In this document: positions 26,100-34,298 of the stretch, one piece after another
Numbering within the stretch: the stretch's first letter is position 1
Layout of the letters: each line of letters begins with the position of its first letter
Origin: Novosphingobium mathurense
GTDB lineage: Bacteria > Pseudomonadota > Alphaproteobacteria > Sphingomonadales > Sphingomonadaceae
DNA length: 64,000 bases
Direction: 5' to 3'
NCBI RefSeq assembly: GCF_900168325.1
Contig: NZ_FVZE01000008.1
Coordinates: 62,001-126,000 of the forward strand
Made by a program: the position numbers and the translations under genes
The notes under the pieces: generated by a model
Databases searched by the model: none
Seen by the model: only the letters and a program-made list of their open reading frames with translations
What the model was told of the DNA's origin: nothing

Positions 26100-27362
26100 A
26101 TGCGTCGCGTCGTCGTTACCGGACTTGGTCTTGTCACCCCGCTGGGTGCCGATGTTGAGACCACCTGGGCCAATATCCTCGCCGGCAAGAGCGGCGCGGG
26201 GCCGATCACCAAGTTCGATGCCTCGGACCAGAAATGCCGTATCGCCTGCGAAGTGAAGCCGGCCGATCACGACTATGGCTTCGACGCCAACAAGCGCGTC
26301 GACCACAAGGTCCAGCGTCAGGTGGATCCGTTCATCGTCTTCGGTATCGATGCTGCGGGCCAGGCGATCGAAGACGCCGGTCTTACTGACATGGACGAGG
26401 AAACCCGCCTCATGGCCGGCTGCTCGATCGGTTCGGGTATCGGCGGTCTGCCTGGCATCGAAAGCGAATCGCTCGTGCTGGCCGAGAAGGGCCCGAGCCG
26501 TGTCTCGCCGCACTTCGTCCACGGACGCCTGATCAACCTGATCTCGGGCCAGGTCTCGATCAAGTACGGCCTGATGGGTCCGAACCACGCGGTCGTTACC
26601 GCCTGTTCGACCGGCGCCCACTCGATCGGCGATGCTGCGCGCATGATCAAGGATGGCGATGCCAACATCATGCTGGCAGGCGGCGCCGAAAGCACCATCT
26701 GCCCGATCGGCATTGCCGGCTTCGCGCAGGCCCGTGCGCTGTCGACCAATTTCAATGACGATCCGACCAAGGCCAGCCGCCCCTACGACCAGGCCCGCGA
26801 CGGCTTCGTCATGGGTGAGGGCGCCGGTGTCGTCGTGCTCGAGGAGTACGAGCACGCGAAGGCTCGTGGCGCCAAGATCTACTGCGAAGTGATCGGCTAC
26901 GGTCTGTCGGGCGACGCCTACCACGTCACTGCGCCGCACCCCGAAGGCTCGGGCGCGTACCGCTCGATGGCGATGGCGCTGCGCAAGGCCGGTGTCGAGC
27001 CCAAGGACATCGATTACATCAACGCCCACGGCACTTCGACGCCACTTGGCGACGAGCTCGAGCTGGGCGCGGTGCGCCGCCTCTTTGGCGACGCCATAGC
27101 GGATGTTTCGATGAGCTCGACCAAGTCGGCGATCGGCCACTTGCTCGGCGGCGCGGGCGCGGTCGAATCGATCTTCTGCATCCTCGCGCTGCGCGACCAG
27201 ATCGTGCCGCCCACGCTCAACCTCGATAACCCGAGCGAGAGCTGCCAGGGCGTCGATCTCGTGCCGCACACCGCGAAGAAGCGCGAAGTGCGCGCCGTGC
27301 TCAACAACAGCTTCGGGTTCGGCGGCACCAACGCCAGCCTGGTGATGCGCAAGATCGACTGA
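26100..27362 (+). CDS. fabF: Beta-ketoacyl-ACP synthase II
   Basis: Elongating condensing enzyme of fatty acid synthesis. 420 aa with the Cys-His-His triad: cysteine in TACSTGAHS near residue 169, histidines in NAHGTSTPLGD near 310 and in KSAIGHLLGGAG near 347. GGAG lies before the start. It shares the strand with acpP 172 bases upstream. Confidence 0.97.
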   Translation: MRRVVVTGLGLVTPLGADVETTWANILAGKSGAGPITKFDASDQKCRIACEVKPADHDYGFDANKRVDHKVQRQVDPFIVFGIDAAGQAIEDAGLTDMDEETRLMAGCSIGSGIGGLPGIESESLVLAEKGPSRVSPHFVHGRLINLISGQVSIKYGLMGPNHAVVTACSTGAHSIGDAARMIKDGDANIMLAGGAESTICPIGIAGFAQARALSTNFNDDPTKASRPYDQARDGFVMGEGAGVVVLEEYEHAKARGAKIYCEVIGYGLSGDAYHVTAPHPEGSGAYRSMAMALRKAGVEPKDIDYINAHGTSTPLGDELELGAVRRLFGDAIADVSMSSTKSAIGHLLGGAGAVESIFCILALRDQIVPPTLNLDNPSESCQGVDLVPHTAKKREVRAVLNNSFGFGGTNASLVMRKID

Positions 27363-27390
27363 GGCGATAGCCGATGGAGCGGACGGGCCG

Positions 27391-28365
27391 ATGATGTCCC
27401 GGCGCGGATGGGTTCTGGCCGCGGTGATTGCCGCGGCCGTCCTCCTGGCCCTCTGGAGCTTTCTGGGCGGCTGGTTCGGTTCCGGCCCGCTCGAGAAGGA
27501 TCGCAACTTCATCGTGCCGGCGGGCGCCAGCCTCACGGCCGTTGCCGAGCGGCTGGAAGAGCAGGGCGTCATCCGCTCTGCCTCTGGCTTTGCGCTGCGC
27601 GCGCGCATCTTCGGCGGCGGCGGTGCGATCAAGGCGGGCGAGTTCGCCATTCCCGCCCACGCAAGCCCCTCGCGGGTGCTGGACATCATCACAAGCGATG
27701 ACGTGATCCGCCGCTACGTGACCATTCCCGAGGGCATGCCCTCGATCATGGTGCAGGAGCGTTTGATGGCGACGCCGGAACTGACCGGCGAAGTCTCGGT
27801 GCCCGAAGAAGGCTCGGTCTTGCCCGACAGCTATGCCTACCAGTCGGGTGACAGCCGCGAGGACGTGCTGCGCCGGATGCAGGCGGCTATGGCCCGTACG
27901 ATGGACGAACTGTGGGCGCAGCGTGGCAAGGACCTCGTCGTGAAGACGCCCGAGGAAGCCCTGATCCTCGCTTCGATCGTCGAGAAGGAAACCGGCAAGG
28001 CTTCCGAGCGGCGCATGGTGGCTGGGCTCTATTCGAACCGCCTCAAGGAAGGCATGCTGTTGCAGGCGGACCCGACGATCATCTACCCGATCACCAGGGG
28101 CAAGCCGCTGGGCCGCCGCATCCTCCAATCCGAGATCCAGGCGGTCAACGACTACAATACATACACGATGGTCGGCCTGCCCAGGCATCCGATAACCAAT
28201 CCCGGCCGCGCCTCGATCGAGGCGGTCCTGCACCCTGCCCGGACCGATGCCCTCTACATGGTCGCGGACGGCACCGGCGGCCATGCCTTTGCCGGGACGC
28301 TCGCCGAGCATAACGACAACGTGAAGAAGTGGTTTGCGATCCGTCGTCAACGCGGTGAACTCTGA
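27391..28365 (+). CDS. mltG: Endolytic murein transglycosylase MltG
   Basis: 324 aa, inner-membrane lytic transglycosylase that cuts nascent glycan strands. One N-terminal helix (about residues 8-28), a LysM-like region, then the YceG domain with the catalytic glutamate in ASIVEKETG near residue 192 and the GLPRHPITNPGR segment near 270. It follows fabF by 28 bases. Confidence 0.95.
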   Translation: MMSRRGWVLAAVIAAAVLLALWSFLGGWFGSGPLEKDRNFIVPAGASLTAVAERLEEQGVIRSASGFALRARIFGGGGAIKAGEFAIPAHASPSRVLDIITSDDVIRRYVTIPEGMPSIMVQERLMATPELTGEVSVPEEGSVLPDSYAYQSGDSREDVLRRMQAAMARTMDELWAQRGKDLVVKTPEEALILASIVEKETGKASERRMVAGLYSNRLKEGMLLQADPTIIYPITRGKPLGRRILQSEIQAVNDYNTYTMVGLPRHPITNPGRASIEAVLHPARTDALYMVADGTGGHAFAGTLAEHNDNVKKWFAIRRQRGEL

Positions 28366-28438
28366 AGCCTGATGCGCTAGGCTGCCGGGCACGCCACTGA
28401 AGGCGCGCAATCCAAGGAGGCCAGACATCGGTGTAAAC

Positions 28439-28975
28439 TTGCCCGGACAGACCCTGAGCCCCGCGCGCAAGCCCGGGGCGCCATTGCTGGTCACGGCCGA
28501 ACTTCCGCCAGACGTCCTGTTCTGGGCCGACGGCCTGCGCCGCGCACATTATCCTCCCGAACGCAACCGCCTGCGCGCCCATGTTACCCTGTTTCATGCC
28601 CTTCCGGCTTCCGTGGAGGAGGAACTGGTGCAGGTCCTGAAGGACCTTGCCGCAAGCCCGCCACCGCCAGCGCGCATGACCGGCCTGATGAAATTGGGGC
28701 ATGGCACCGCGCTTGCGGTCGAATCGCGCGAGGTCGTCGAAATGCACGGCGTGATTGCCGAGCGGATGCACGGCCTGCTGACCAACCAGGACGCAAGGCC
28801 GCTACGCCTTCACATCACGATCCAGAACAAGGTGACGGGCGAGGCGGCGAGGGGGCTGCAGGCCGAACTGGCCCCGCAATTGCAGCCTGTCACCTTCCGT
28901 TTTCGCGGCTTCGGTCTCTACGCCTGGGAGGACGGCTTGTGGCGTGAAATCAGGACGATTCCTTTTCGCGGATAA
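28439..28975 (+). CDS. 2'-5' RNA ligase-like 2H phosphoesterase
   Basis: 178 aa with the two HxT/S-type motifs that define the 2H family: HVTLFHAL near residue 43 and HITIQNKV near residue 122. Members are cyclic phosphodiesterases or RNA ligases acting on 2',3'-cyclic ends; the exact substrate is unknown. The start is odd. TTG at 28439 is the first ordinary start codon, but it lies 18 bases after a perfect AAGGAGG (28414-28420). At 6 bases from that site is an in-frame ATC (28427), so initiation may occur there. Confidence 0.82.
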   Translation: MPGQTLSPARKPGAPLLVTAELPPDVLFWADGLRRAHYPPERNRLRAHVTLFHALPASVEEELVQVLKDLAASPPPPARMTGLMKLGHGTALAVESREVVEMHGVIAERMHGLLTNQDARPLRLHITIQNKVTGEAARGLQAELAPQLQPVTFRFRGFGLYAWEDGLWREIRTIPFRG

Positions 28976-29024
28976 TTCCGCATTTCAGGTGTTGACCGAT
29001 CCCAACCTCCCCCCTAAAGGACGC

Positions 29025-29052
29025 GGCCTGCCCCGGGCAAACCGGGGCGGCC
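29025..29052 (+). terminator. Strong GC hairpin before tRNA-Met
   Basis: GGCC plus GCCCCGG pairs with CCGGGGC plus GGCC around GCAAA, an 11-bp stem with one bulged T. No T run follows. It may end the acpP-to-2H transcript or sit in the tRNA leader. Confidence 0.45.
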
Positions 29053-29071
29053 GGAACAGGCCATATGGTAT

Positions 29072-29148
29072 GGCGGAGTAGCTCAGCCGGTTAGAGCAGC
29101 GGAATCATAATCCGCGTGTCGGGGGTTCGAGTCCCTCCTCCGCTACCA
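29072..29148 (+). tRNA. tRNA-Met (anticodon CAT), elongator type
   Basis: 77-base cloverleaf with encoded CCA. The acceptor stem is GGCGGAG/CTCCGCT with a G-T first pair, and the anticodon CAT at 29106-29108 lies in an ATCATAA loop on a GCGGA/TCCGC stem. It lacks the C1-A72 mismatch and three G-C anticodon-stem pairs of initiator tRNA. A CAT tRNA could also be tRNA-Ile2 after lysidine modification; overall it looks like alphaproteobacterial elongator Met. Its intact 3' end immediately precedes an integrase gene. Confidence 0.93.
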
Positions 29149-29282
29149 TCCCTCATTTTCCGCCGACGACCCATTGCGGCCACCGGCGGACATTTTTCCA
29201 AATAAATCAAATATTTCTCGCGTCTCGCCGCAATCGCCAACGTCCCGTTGCGACCCGCTGCGACCACCCACGTCGATTTGGA

Positions 29283-29338
29283 TTGGGGGTATTTTGGGGG
29301 TATTTTTCCGCTGTCCCCAAAACAGGCGATACCCCCAA
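29283..29338. repeat. Direct and inverted repeats before the integrase start
   Basis: TTGGGGGTAT occurs twice in direct orientation (29283-29292 and 29294-29303) and once inverted as ATACCCCCAA (29329-29338), ending at the integrase start codon. They are well placed for arm-type integrase binding or autoregulation. Confidence 0.7.
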
Positions 29339-30658
29339 ATGGCTTTGAAGGAACTCGAGGTCAAATACGCCACCAAGCGGAAGCGCCCCTATAAGCTGTC
29401 CGATGGAGAAGGCCTGCACCTGCTCGTCCAGCCGAGCGGATCGAAACTCTGGCGCCTGAAATACCGCTTCGACGGGAAGGAGAAGCTGCTGAGTTTCGGC
29501 AAATACCCTGTCGTCACTCTGGCAATCGCGCGCGAGAAGCGGAACGCGGCCAAGCTGCTGCTCGATCAAGGCAAAGACCCTGCCGAGGTCAAGAAGCAGG
29601 CGAAAAAGCAGAGGATCGCCCTCAAGCAGTTCGAAGAGATTGCCCGGGCCTGGCATGCAAATCGCGTCGAGGGGCTCGACCCTGCCCATGCCAAGCGCGT
29701 GATCAACCGGCTGGAGCGCGACGTCTTCCCCGTCATCGGGACGCGTCCGATTGTCGAAATCGATGCGCCCGAGATTTTGGACATGATTCGAGGGGTCGAA
29801 GCGCGTGGGGCGCTCGATATCGCCCGACGCCTCAAGCAGGGCGTCAGTCAGGTCTTTCGCTTCGCGATCGCGAGCGGCTGGGCGAGTGTCGATCCGACGC
29901 TGGGGCTGAATGACGCGCTCAAACCCAAGCCGCCCGTCAAACATATGGCGCGCGTGCCTCTCACGGAATTTCCAAAGCTGGTGCAGGCGATCTTCGCCTA
30001 CGATGGCGACGACACGCCTCGCCGGCGTGAGATCACCCGCGACGCGCTGCTGTTCACGTTGCTGACCTGGGTGCGGACCAGCGAAACCCGCTTTGCGGCC
30101 AGGGACGAGTTCGAAGATCTCTACGGACCGAACCCGCTGTGGCGGCTGTCGCCGGAGCGCATGAAGATGGAGCGCGAGCATCTTGTCCCCCTGTCTCGCC
30201 AAGCCGCGGCGATCGTCCAGCGGCGCCTGAAGGCGACGAACGACGTGTTCCTCTTCCCCGGCGCCAAGCCCGGAAAGCCCATTTCCGAGAACACGATGAT
30301 CTATGCCTGCTACCGGATGGGGTATCTTCATCGCCAGACGGTGCATGGGTTTCGTGGACTCGGCTCGACCTGGGCGAACGAAGCCGAAAGCTACAAGCCG
30401 GACTGGATCGAAATGGCGCTCGCCCATGAGGATGAGGACGAGGTGCGCGGCGCTTACAACAGCGCGCTCTATCTCAGCGCGCGCAAGCGGATGCTTCAGG
30501 ACTGGGCCGATATGATCGAGAAGCGCGGCATGCCTGGCCAAGCGGGCTGCATCGATTCGGGGGCCGAAGCGGCAGAAGTCGCAAATTTACCTGCGCACCC
30601 GCGGTATCACGGTCTCAGGTTGGTGACTCGCGATGGGACGCTGCTCCACACCCCGTAA
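29339..30658 (+). CDS. P4-type tyrosine recombinase (integrase)
   Basis: 439 aa from the ATG at 29339, where the arm-binding domain (DUF4102 type; about residues 1-85, with YKLSDGEGLHLLVQPSGSK) begins. A core-binding region follows, then a catalytic domain with the first arginine in TWVRTSETR (about 245), HxxR in HGFRGLG (about 338), and LAHEDEDEVRGAYN carrying the last histidine and the tyrosine nucleophile. About 35 residues past the usual family end look unlike the rest. Its position right after an intact tRNA-Met marks the left end of an integrated element. Confidence 0.93.
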   Translation: MALKELEVKYATKRKRPYKLSDGEGLHLLVQPSGSKLWRLKYRFDGKEKLLSFGKYPVVTLAIAREKRNAAKLLLDQGKDPAEVKKQAKKQRIALKQFEEIARAWHANRVEGLDPAHAKRVINRLERDVFPVIGTRPIVEIDAPEILDMIRGVEARGALDIARRLKQGVSQVFRFAIASGWASVDPTLGLNDALKPKPPVKHMARVPLTEFPKLVQAIFAYDGDDTPRRREITRDALLFTLLTWVRTSETRFAARDEFEDLYGPNPLWRLSPERMKMEREHLVPLSRQAAAIVQRRLKATNDVFLFPGAKPGKPISENTMIYACYRMGYLHRQTVHGFRGLGSTWANEAESYKPDWIEMALAHEDEDEVRGAYNSALYLSARKRMLQDWADMIEKRGMPGQAGCIDSGAEAAEVANLPAHPRYHGLRLVTRDGTLLHTP

Positions 30659-30738
30659 CGACACAAATTTATACGGGCGCTTGCGCTCCTTGCGAACGTG
30701 CGCATCACCTCAATTGGACTCTTGATCCACGAGAATGC

Positions 30739-32268
30739 CTAACGACGAAATGGCGTCCCATAGATTTTGGGAAGCAGCTCGCGCAGTTCTCCCGAGAAGG
30801 GGTAGGGACGCGAGACCTTGTCATCGAGCCCGTGAACGAGGGACCATTCCCAACCCGAGGTGTCGTTCGAAAGCATGGCGAGGCGAGCAAGGAGGGTCTC
30901 GGCCGTCGCATTTTGAAGGAGATATTCGAGCTCGTCGATCAGCACGACCGGCACGCGCGGTCGGTCTGTCGCGATGATGTCCGGATCCTTTTCGTCGGCG
31001 ATGCGGTTGGCTATCGCCATTACCTCCGGGTGCAGCTTCTGAGCCATGATGAGCCAGGGGTCGGCGGTGAGCACCATGCCCAGGCAATCCTCGGCCGCCG
31101 GCCGGGGAAGGAGCCCTCGCCGGGCATGGGAGAAGTAGCGCCAAACCTGGAAGACGCCTTTGGCGATCTCTTCATACGCCGAAGCGGCGCTGCTGACCGG
31201 ATCGCCGGAGAAACGCGCCGTTATCGGCATCCGCTTCGCCTTGCATTCCACCACGAGGCGCACGGTCTCGCCCTTTGAAACGAGAATGTCGGGGGTGTCG
31301 AAGCGCCGCTTCTTGGTCCCGTAGCGGTATTCGGATCCGACATCGTAATCGTCGAGCATCGCCGCGAGATAGCGCGAGCAATACTGCTCGAATCTGCTGC
31401 CCACCTCATCCCAGATCGCGCCTTCGCCGCCGACGATGTCAAAGAACAGGCCCGATGTCGCCCGCTGAAGGATCAACGGCGGAAGCGGCGCGATCGCGTC
31501 CACATCCGGCATTCCAAAGCGGAGGATTGGATGGCGGCGCAGGACACTGGGCTTGTAGCCGATATGCTCGTCGTAACCACGCAACTCCTTCGCCATCGCT
31601 CGGGCATTCGCCGGACCAAGCGAGATCCGATCGAGCACGGTCTCGATCAATGCCGCGCTAACGCCACCGACATCGCCATAGTTCGACCATGTCCCTGAGG
31701 CGGAATTGCAGCTTCCGCAAAAGATATAAAAGGCCGCCTCGATGAACTCGGGTACCGAGCAGCCGACCTGCTCGGCGAAATAGGCACCTACCTGTCCTTG
31801 CCCAAAAAGCTGGACGGCGCGGTAGAACCTCGGTTGGTTGGTAAAGCCGCGCTGCCACTCGAATTGCCGCTGCGACAGGCGGTGAACCTCGTAGAGAACA
31901 TGGTTGTTCTCGAGGAAGCGGCGATCATCCGCTTCTTCTATTCGCTGGATCAGCTTCGTCAGCGCATGGATCGTCGAGAAGTTCTCTGTCACCAAAATGC
32001 GTCCGCGCCGATCCGGAATGTGCGGAAGGACCAAGGCCTCGTTTACGAGGGTCTCCAACTGCCACGGGTAGAGGACGTAAGGCGAGCCGGCATCCCCATT
32101 CATATGGTCCGGCGCGAAGCGCATATAGCGTCGCGCGGCGTCAGTATGCCCGTTCTGGATGGCCCAAGCGCACCATGTCATTCCGACAATGTCGAGAAGC
32201 GATGACTTCGAAATCAATTTCGCAAGCTTGAGCCGATAGGCCCTTTGCCCGAGAGTTTGCACGTTCAA
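30739..32268 (-). CDS. Putative PD-(D/E)XK nuclease-like defence protein
   Basis: 509 aa (TTG start at 32268; a GTG at 32262 is possible). No characterised family was recognised overall. Near residue 330 it has TPDILVSKG followed by VRLVVECKAKR, the D-Xn-ExK spacing of PD-(D/E)XK nucleases; the first 300 residues are probably helical. No HTH or membrane segment was seen. It lies in reverse orientation between the integrase and the SPARTA genes, so a DNA-targeting defence role is reasonable but inferred. Confidence 0.6.
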   Translation of the reverse strand: MNVQTLGQRAYRLKLAKLISKSSLLDIVGMTWCAWAIQNGHTDAARRYMRFAPDHMNGDAGSPYVLYPWQLETLVNEALVLPHIPDRRGRILVTENFSTIHALTKLIQRIEEADDRRFLENNHVLYEVHRLSQRQFEWQRGFTNQPRFYRAVQLFGQGQVGAYFAEQVGCSVPEFIEAAFYIFCGSCNSASGTWSNYGDVGGVSAALIETVLDRISLGPANARAMAKELRGYDEHIGYKPSVLRRHPILRFGMPDVDAIAPLPPLILQRATSGLFFDIVGGEGAIWDEVGSRFEQYCSRYLAAMLDDYDVGSEYRYGTKKRRFDTPDILVSKGETVRLVVECKAKRMPITARFSGDPVSSAASAYEEIAKGVFQVWRYFSHARRGLLPRPAAEDCLGMVLTADPWLIMAQKLHPEVMAIANRIADEKDPDIIATDRPRVPVVLIDELEYLLQNATAETLLARLAMLSNDTSGWEWSLVHGLDDKVSRPYPFSGELRELLPKIYGTPFRR

Positions 32269-32392
32269 TTCCAGCTTGATGGCGGGACGCCCGCGGTATC
32301 AGCCATCCACTTAGGCGGATTTGACGCGCGGAGAAGGCTCGTCCGCGTTCGTCCGCCCCGTCGACCAGCGTTCCCCGAGATTTTCGCGATAG

Positions 32393-32623
32393 GAGTCGCT
32401 CGCCTTTTACGACAAAGGCCTCGACGGCATCGCCTATCGCAGCCGCCACAACAACGACCAGATCTGCTACGCGCTGTTCGACCGGATCGCCGCGGTCCAT
32501 CTCGACCGGCTCGAGACGCAGCATTTTGCCGACATGCCCAATATCGCCGATCAGCTGCTGCGCCGGCACAATGCCGTCTGGGATCCGCTGCTGCCGCTCC
32601 CGCCGCTTAGCGCGCTTCCCTGA
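32393..32623 (+). pseudogene. C-terminal remnant of a RES-domain toxin
   Basis: After an in-frame TAG at 32390 the frame stays open to the TGA at 32621 (76 codons) with no usable start at its head. It reads FYDKGLDGIAYRSRHNND, then CYALFDR, the C-terminal signature of RES-domain NAD-consuming toxins of Xre-RES toxin-antitoxin systems (normally about 200 residues or more). The catalytic N-terminal part and any antitoxin gene are missing, so this is a dead fragment. Confidence 0.7.
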
Positions 32624-32822
32624 GCAGGCTGTCCGGCGTTCGACGTTGGGTGTCAGAGGGGGAGGCGTAAGCGCCAGCCCGACAGCCAGGCACGGAGGTT
32701 GGGGAGAAATTCACTTTTCGTTCTACCTAGGAGCCACTTGGCGCACTATTCAGGGGTGATCATGGGGCAATCCGGGCGCCGCCTCGCTGGCAGCGTCTTA
32801 ATGAGTGGCAGGGGACTCGTGC

Positions 32823-34298
32823 GTGAACGATAAGGCCGAATCGCTGGCGAGGGACGTGATCTTCCTCAGCCATGCGATGCCCGAAGACACCGAGTTCGCC
32901 GCGTGGCTCGGCATGCAGCTTGCCAACGCCGGCTACCGGGTCTGGTCGGAAGCGACCCAACTGATCGGCGGCGAGCGTTTCTGGACGGATATCGAAGAAG
33001 CCTTCGATACCGTCATCGGCAAGACAGTCGTCGTCGTCTCGGGCGTGACGCGCAGCAAGAACGGCGTGCTCGATGAGATCGAACGCGCGGTGGCTACGGC
33101 CGAACGGCTCGGCATCGACCATGCCCACTATGTCGTGCCACTGGCGGTATCGCCGCTCAAACGGAGCGACATGCCGATCCAGCTCGGTCGTCAGAATGCG
33201 ATCCAGTTCCATCCCTCCTGGGCGGAGGGACTGGCGCGATTGCTCAAGCTGCTCGCCCGCGACGATTTTCCCAAGGCCGCTTCGCCGAGCGCGGTCGGTG
33301 CCTGGGTTGCCAACTGGTTCGAGGGCCGCCACCGCATCGTCGAGCGTGAGACGGAGCTCATGACCAATGGGCTCGGCATCACCGCGCTGCCGGACCGGGT
33401 CCGCTTTTATAACGTCGGCGTCCCAGCCGACGCTCTGAAGCACGTCCCTGCACGGCTCTCGGTTCCGAGCGTCATCAACGGCGCCCTGCTTGTCACCTTC
33501 GCCGGCGAGGAGGAAATTCGCGAGATGCTCGGTTCTGAAATCGCGCTGACCCTGCGCGCGGACGTCGGGATCGAGGAATTTCTTGCCAGCGATGTCGAGA
33601 AGGGGGGCCCCTATGTCTCCCGCCGCGACGCTTCGAACCACGTCGTCAACATGTTGCGCCAAGCTTGGGACAATTTCTGCGAAGCGCGAGGACTAAATCG
33701 TCTCGAACTCGCCTCGGGACGGGTCGGCTGGTTTCTCCCCTTGGGCATGGTCGAGGGCCAGTTCGTGCGCTTCGTCGATTTCGACGGCAAGTCACGCAAG
33801 CGGTATCTCTACGGCGTCAAGACCAAGAAGGTCGGGGATGAGCGTGTGGTAGGCATGCACTGGCATTATGCGCCACGGCTGCAGTTTGCGTTGGGCGACG
33901 TCGACGAAGTTCATGTCGAGGCCCATGTCGCTTTCACCGTGAATGGCCGCGAACTGCTCGGTGATCCCGACAAGGCGCACAAGATTCGCCGCAGCTTCTG
34001 CAAACAATGGTTCAACGAGCAGTGGCGTACGCTCCACCTGGCCTATTTTTCGTTCCTGTCGGACGGCACGGAGCGCATCGAATTGCCCGTCTCGCGCGAC
34101 CAGGTCTGCGTTATCGACACACGCCCGGAGCGCTATTCCAGTCCGGTCACCTTCGAACCTCCGCCGCGCAAGGTAAGGGCGGGTGCGGCGGCGCCCGCGG
34201 CTGCCGAGGAGGAGGAAGTGCCCGAGGACGATCCCGATGTCGACGAGGACGACGTGATCGATCCCTGGGACGATTTCGATGCCGAAGGTGACGAATGA
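32823..34298 (+). CDS. TIR-APAZ protein of a SPARTA defence system
   Basis: 491 aa from a GTG at 32823 (AGGGGA 7 bases upstream; another GTG at 32805 is possible). Residues about 8-140 form a TIR domain: DVIFLSHAMPED, then GYRVWSEATQLIGGERF, VVVVSGVTRSKNG, and LDEIERA carrying the likely catalytic glutamate of NAD hydrolysis. The rest matches the APAZ region that replaces the N/PAZ parts of Argonaute. The last 30 residues are extremely acidic (19 D/E). In SPARTA this subunit depletes NAD(P) when the partner Argonaute finds its target. It overlaps the Argonaute gene by ATGA. Confidence 0.93.
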   Translation: MNDKAESLARDVIFLSHAMPEDTEFAAWLGMQLANAGYRVWSEATQLIGGERFWTDIEEAFDTVIGKTVVVVSGVTRSKNGVLDEIERAVATAERLGIDHAHYVVPLAVSPLKRSDMPIQLGRQNAIQFHPSWAEGLARLLKLLARDDFPKAASPSAVGAWVANWFEGRHRIVERETELMTNGLGITALPDRVRFYNVGVPADALKHVPARLSVPSVINGALLVTFAGEEEIREMLGSEIALTLRADVGIEEFLASDVEKGGPYVSRRDASNHVVNMLRQAWDNFCEARGLNRLELASGRVGWFLPLGMVEGQFVRFVDFDGKSRKRYLYGVKTKKVGDERVVGMHWHYAPRLQFALGDVDEVHVEAHVAFTVNGRELLGDPDKAHKIRRSFCKQWFNEQWRTLHLAYFSFLSDGTERIELPVSRDQVCVIDTRPERYSSPVTFEPPPRKVRAGAAAPAAAEEEEVPEDDPDVDEDDVIDPWDDFDAEGDE

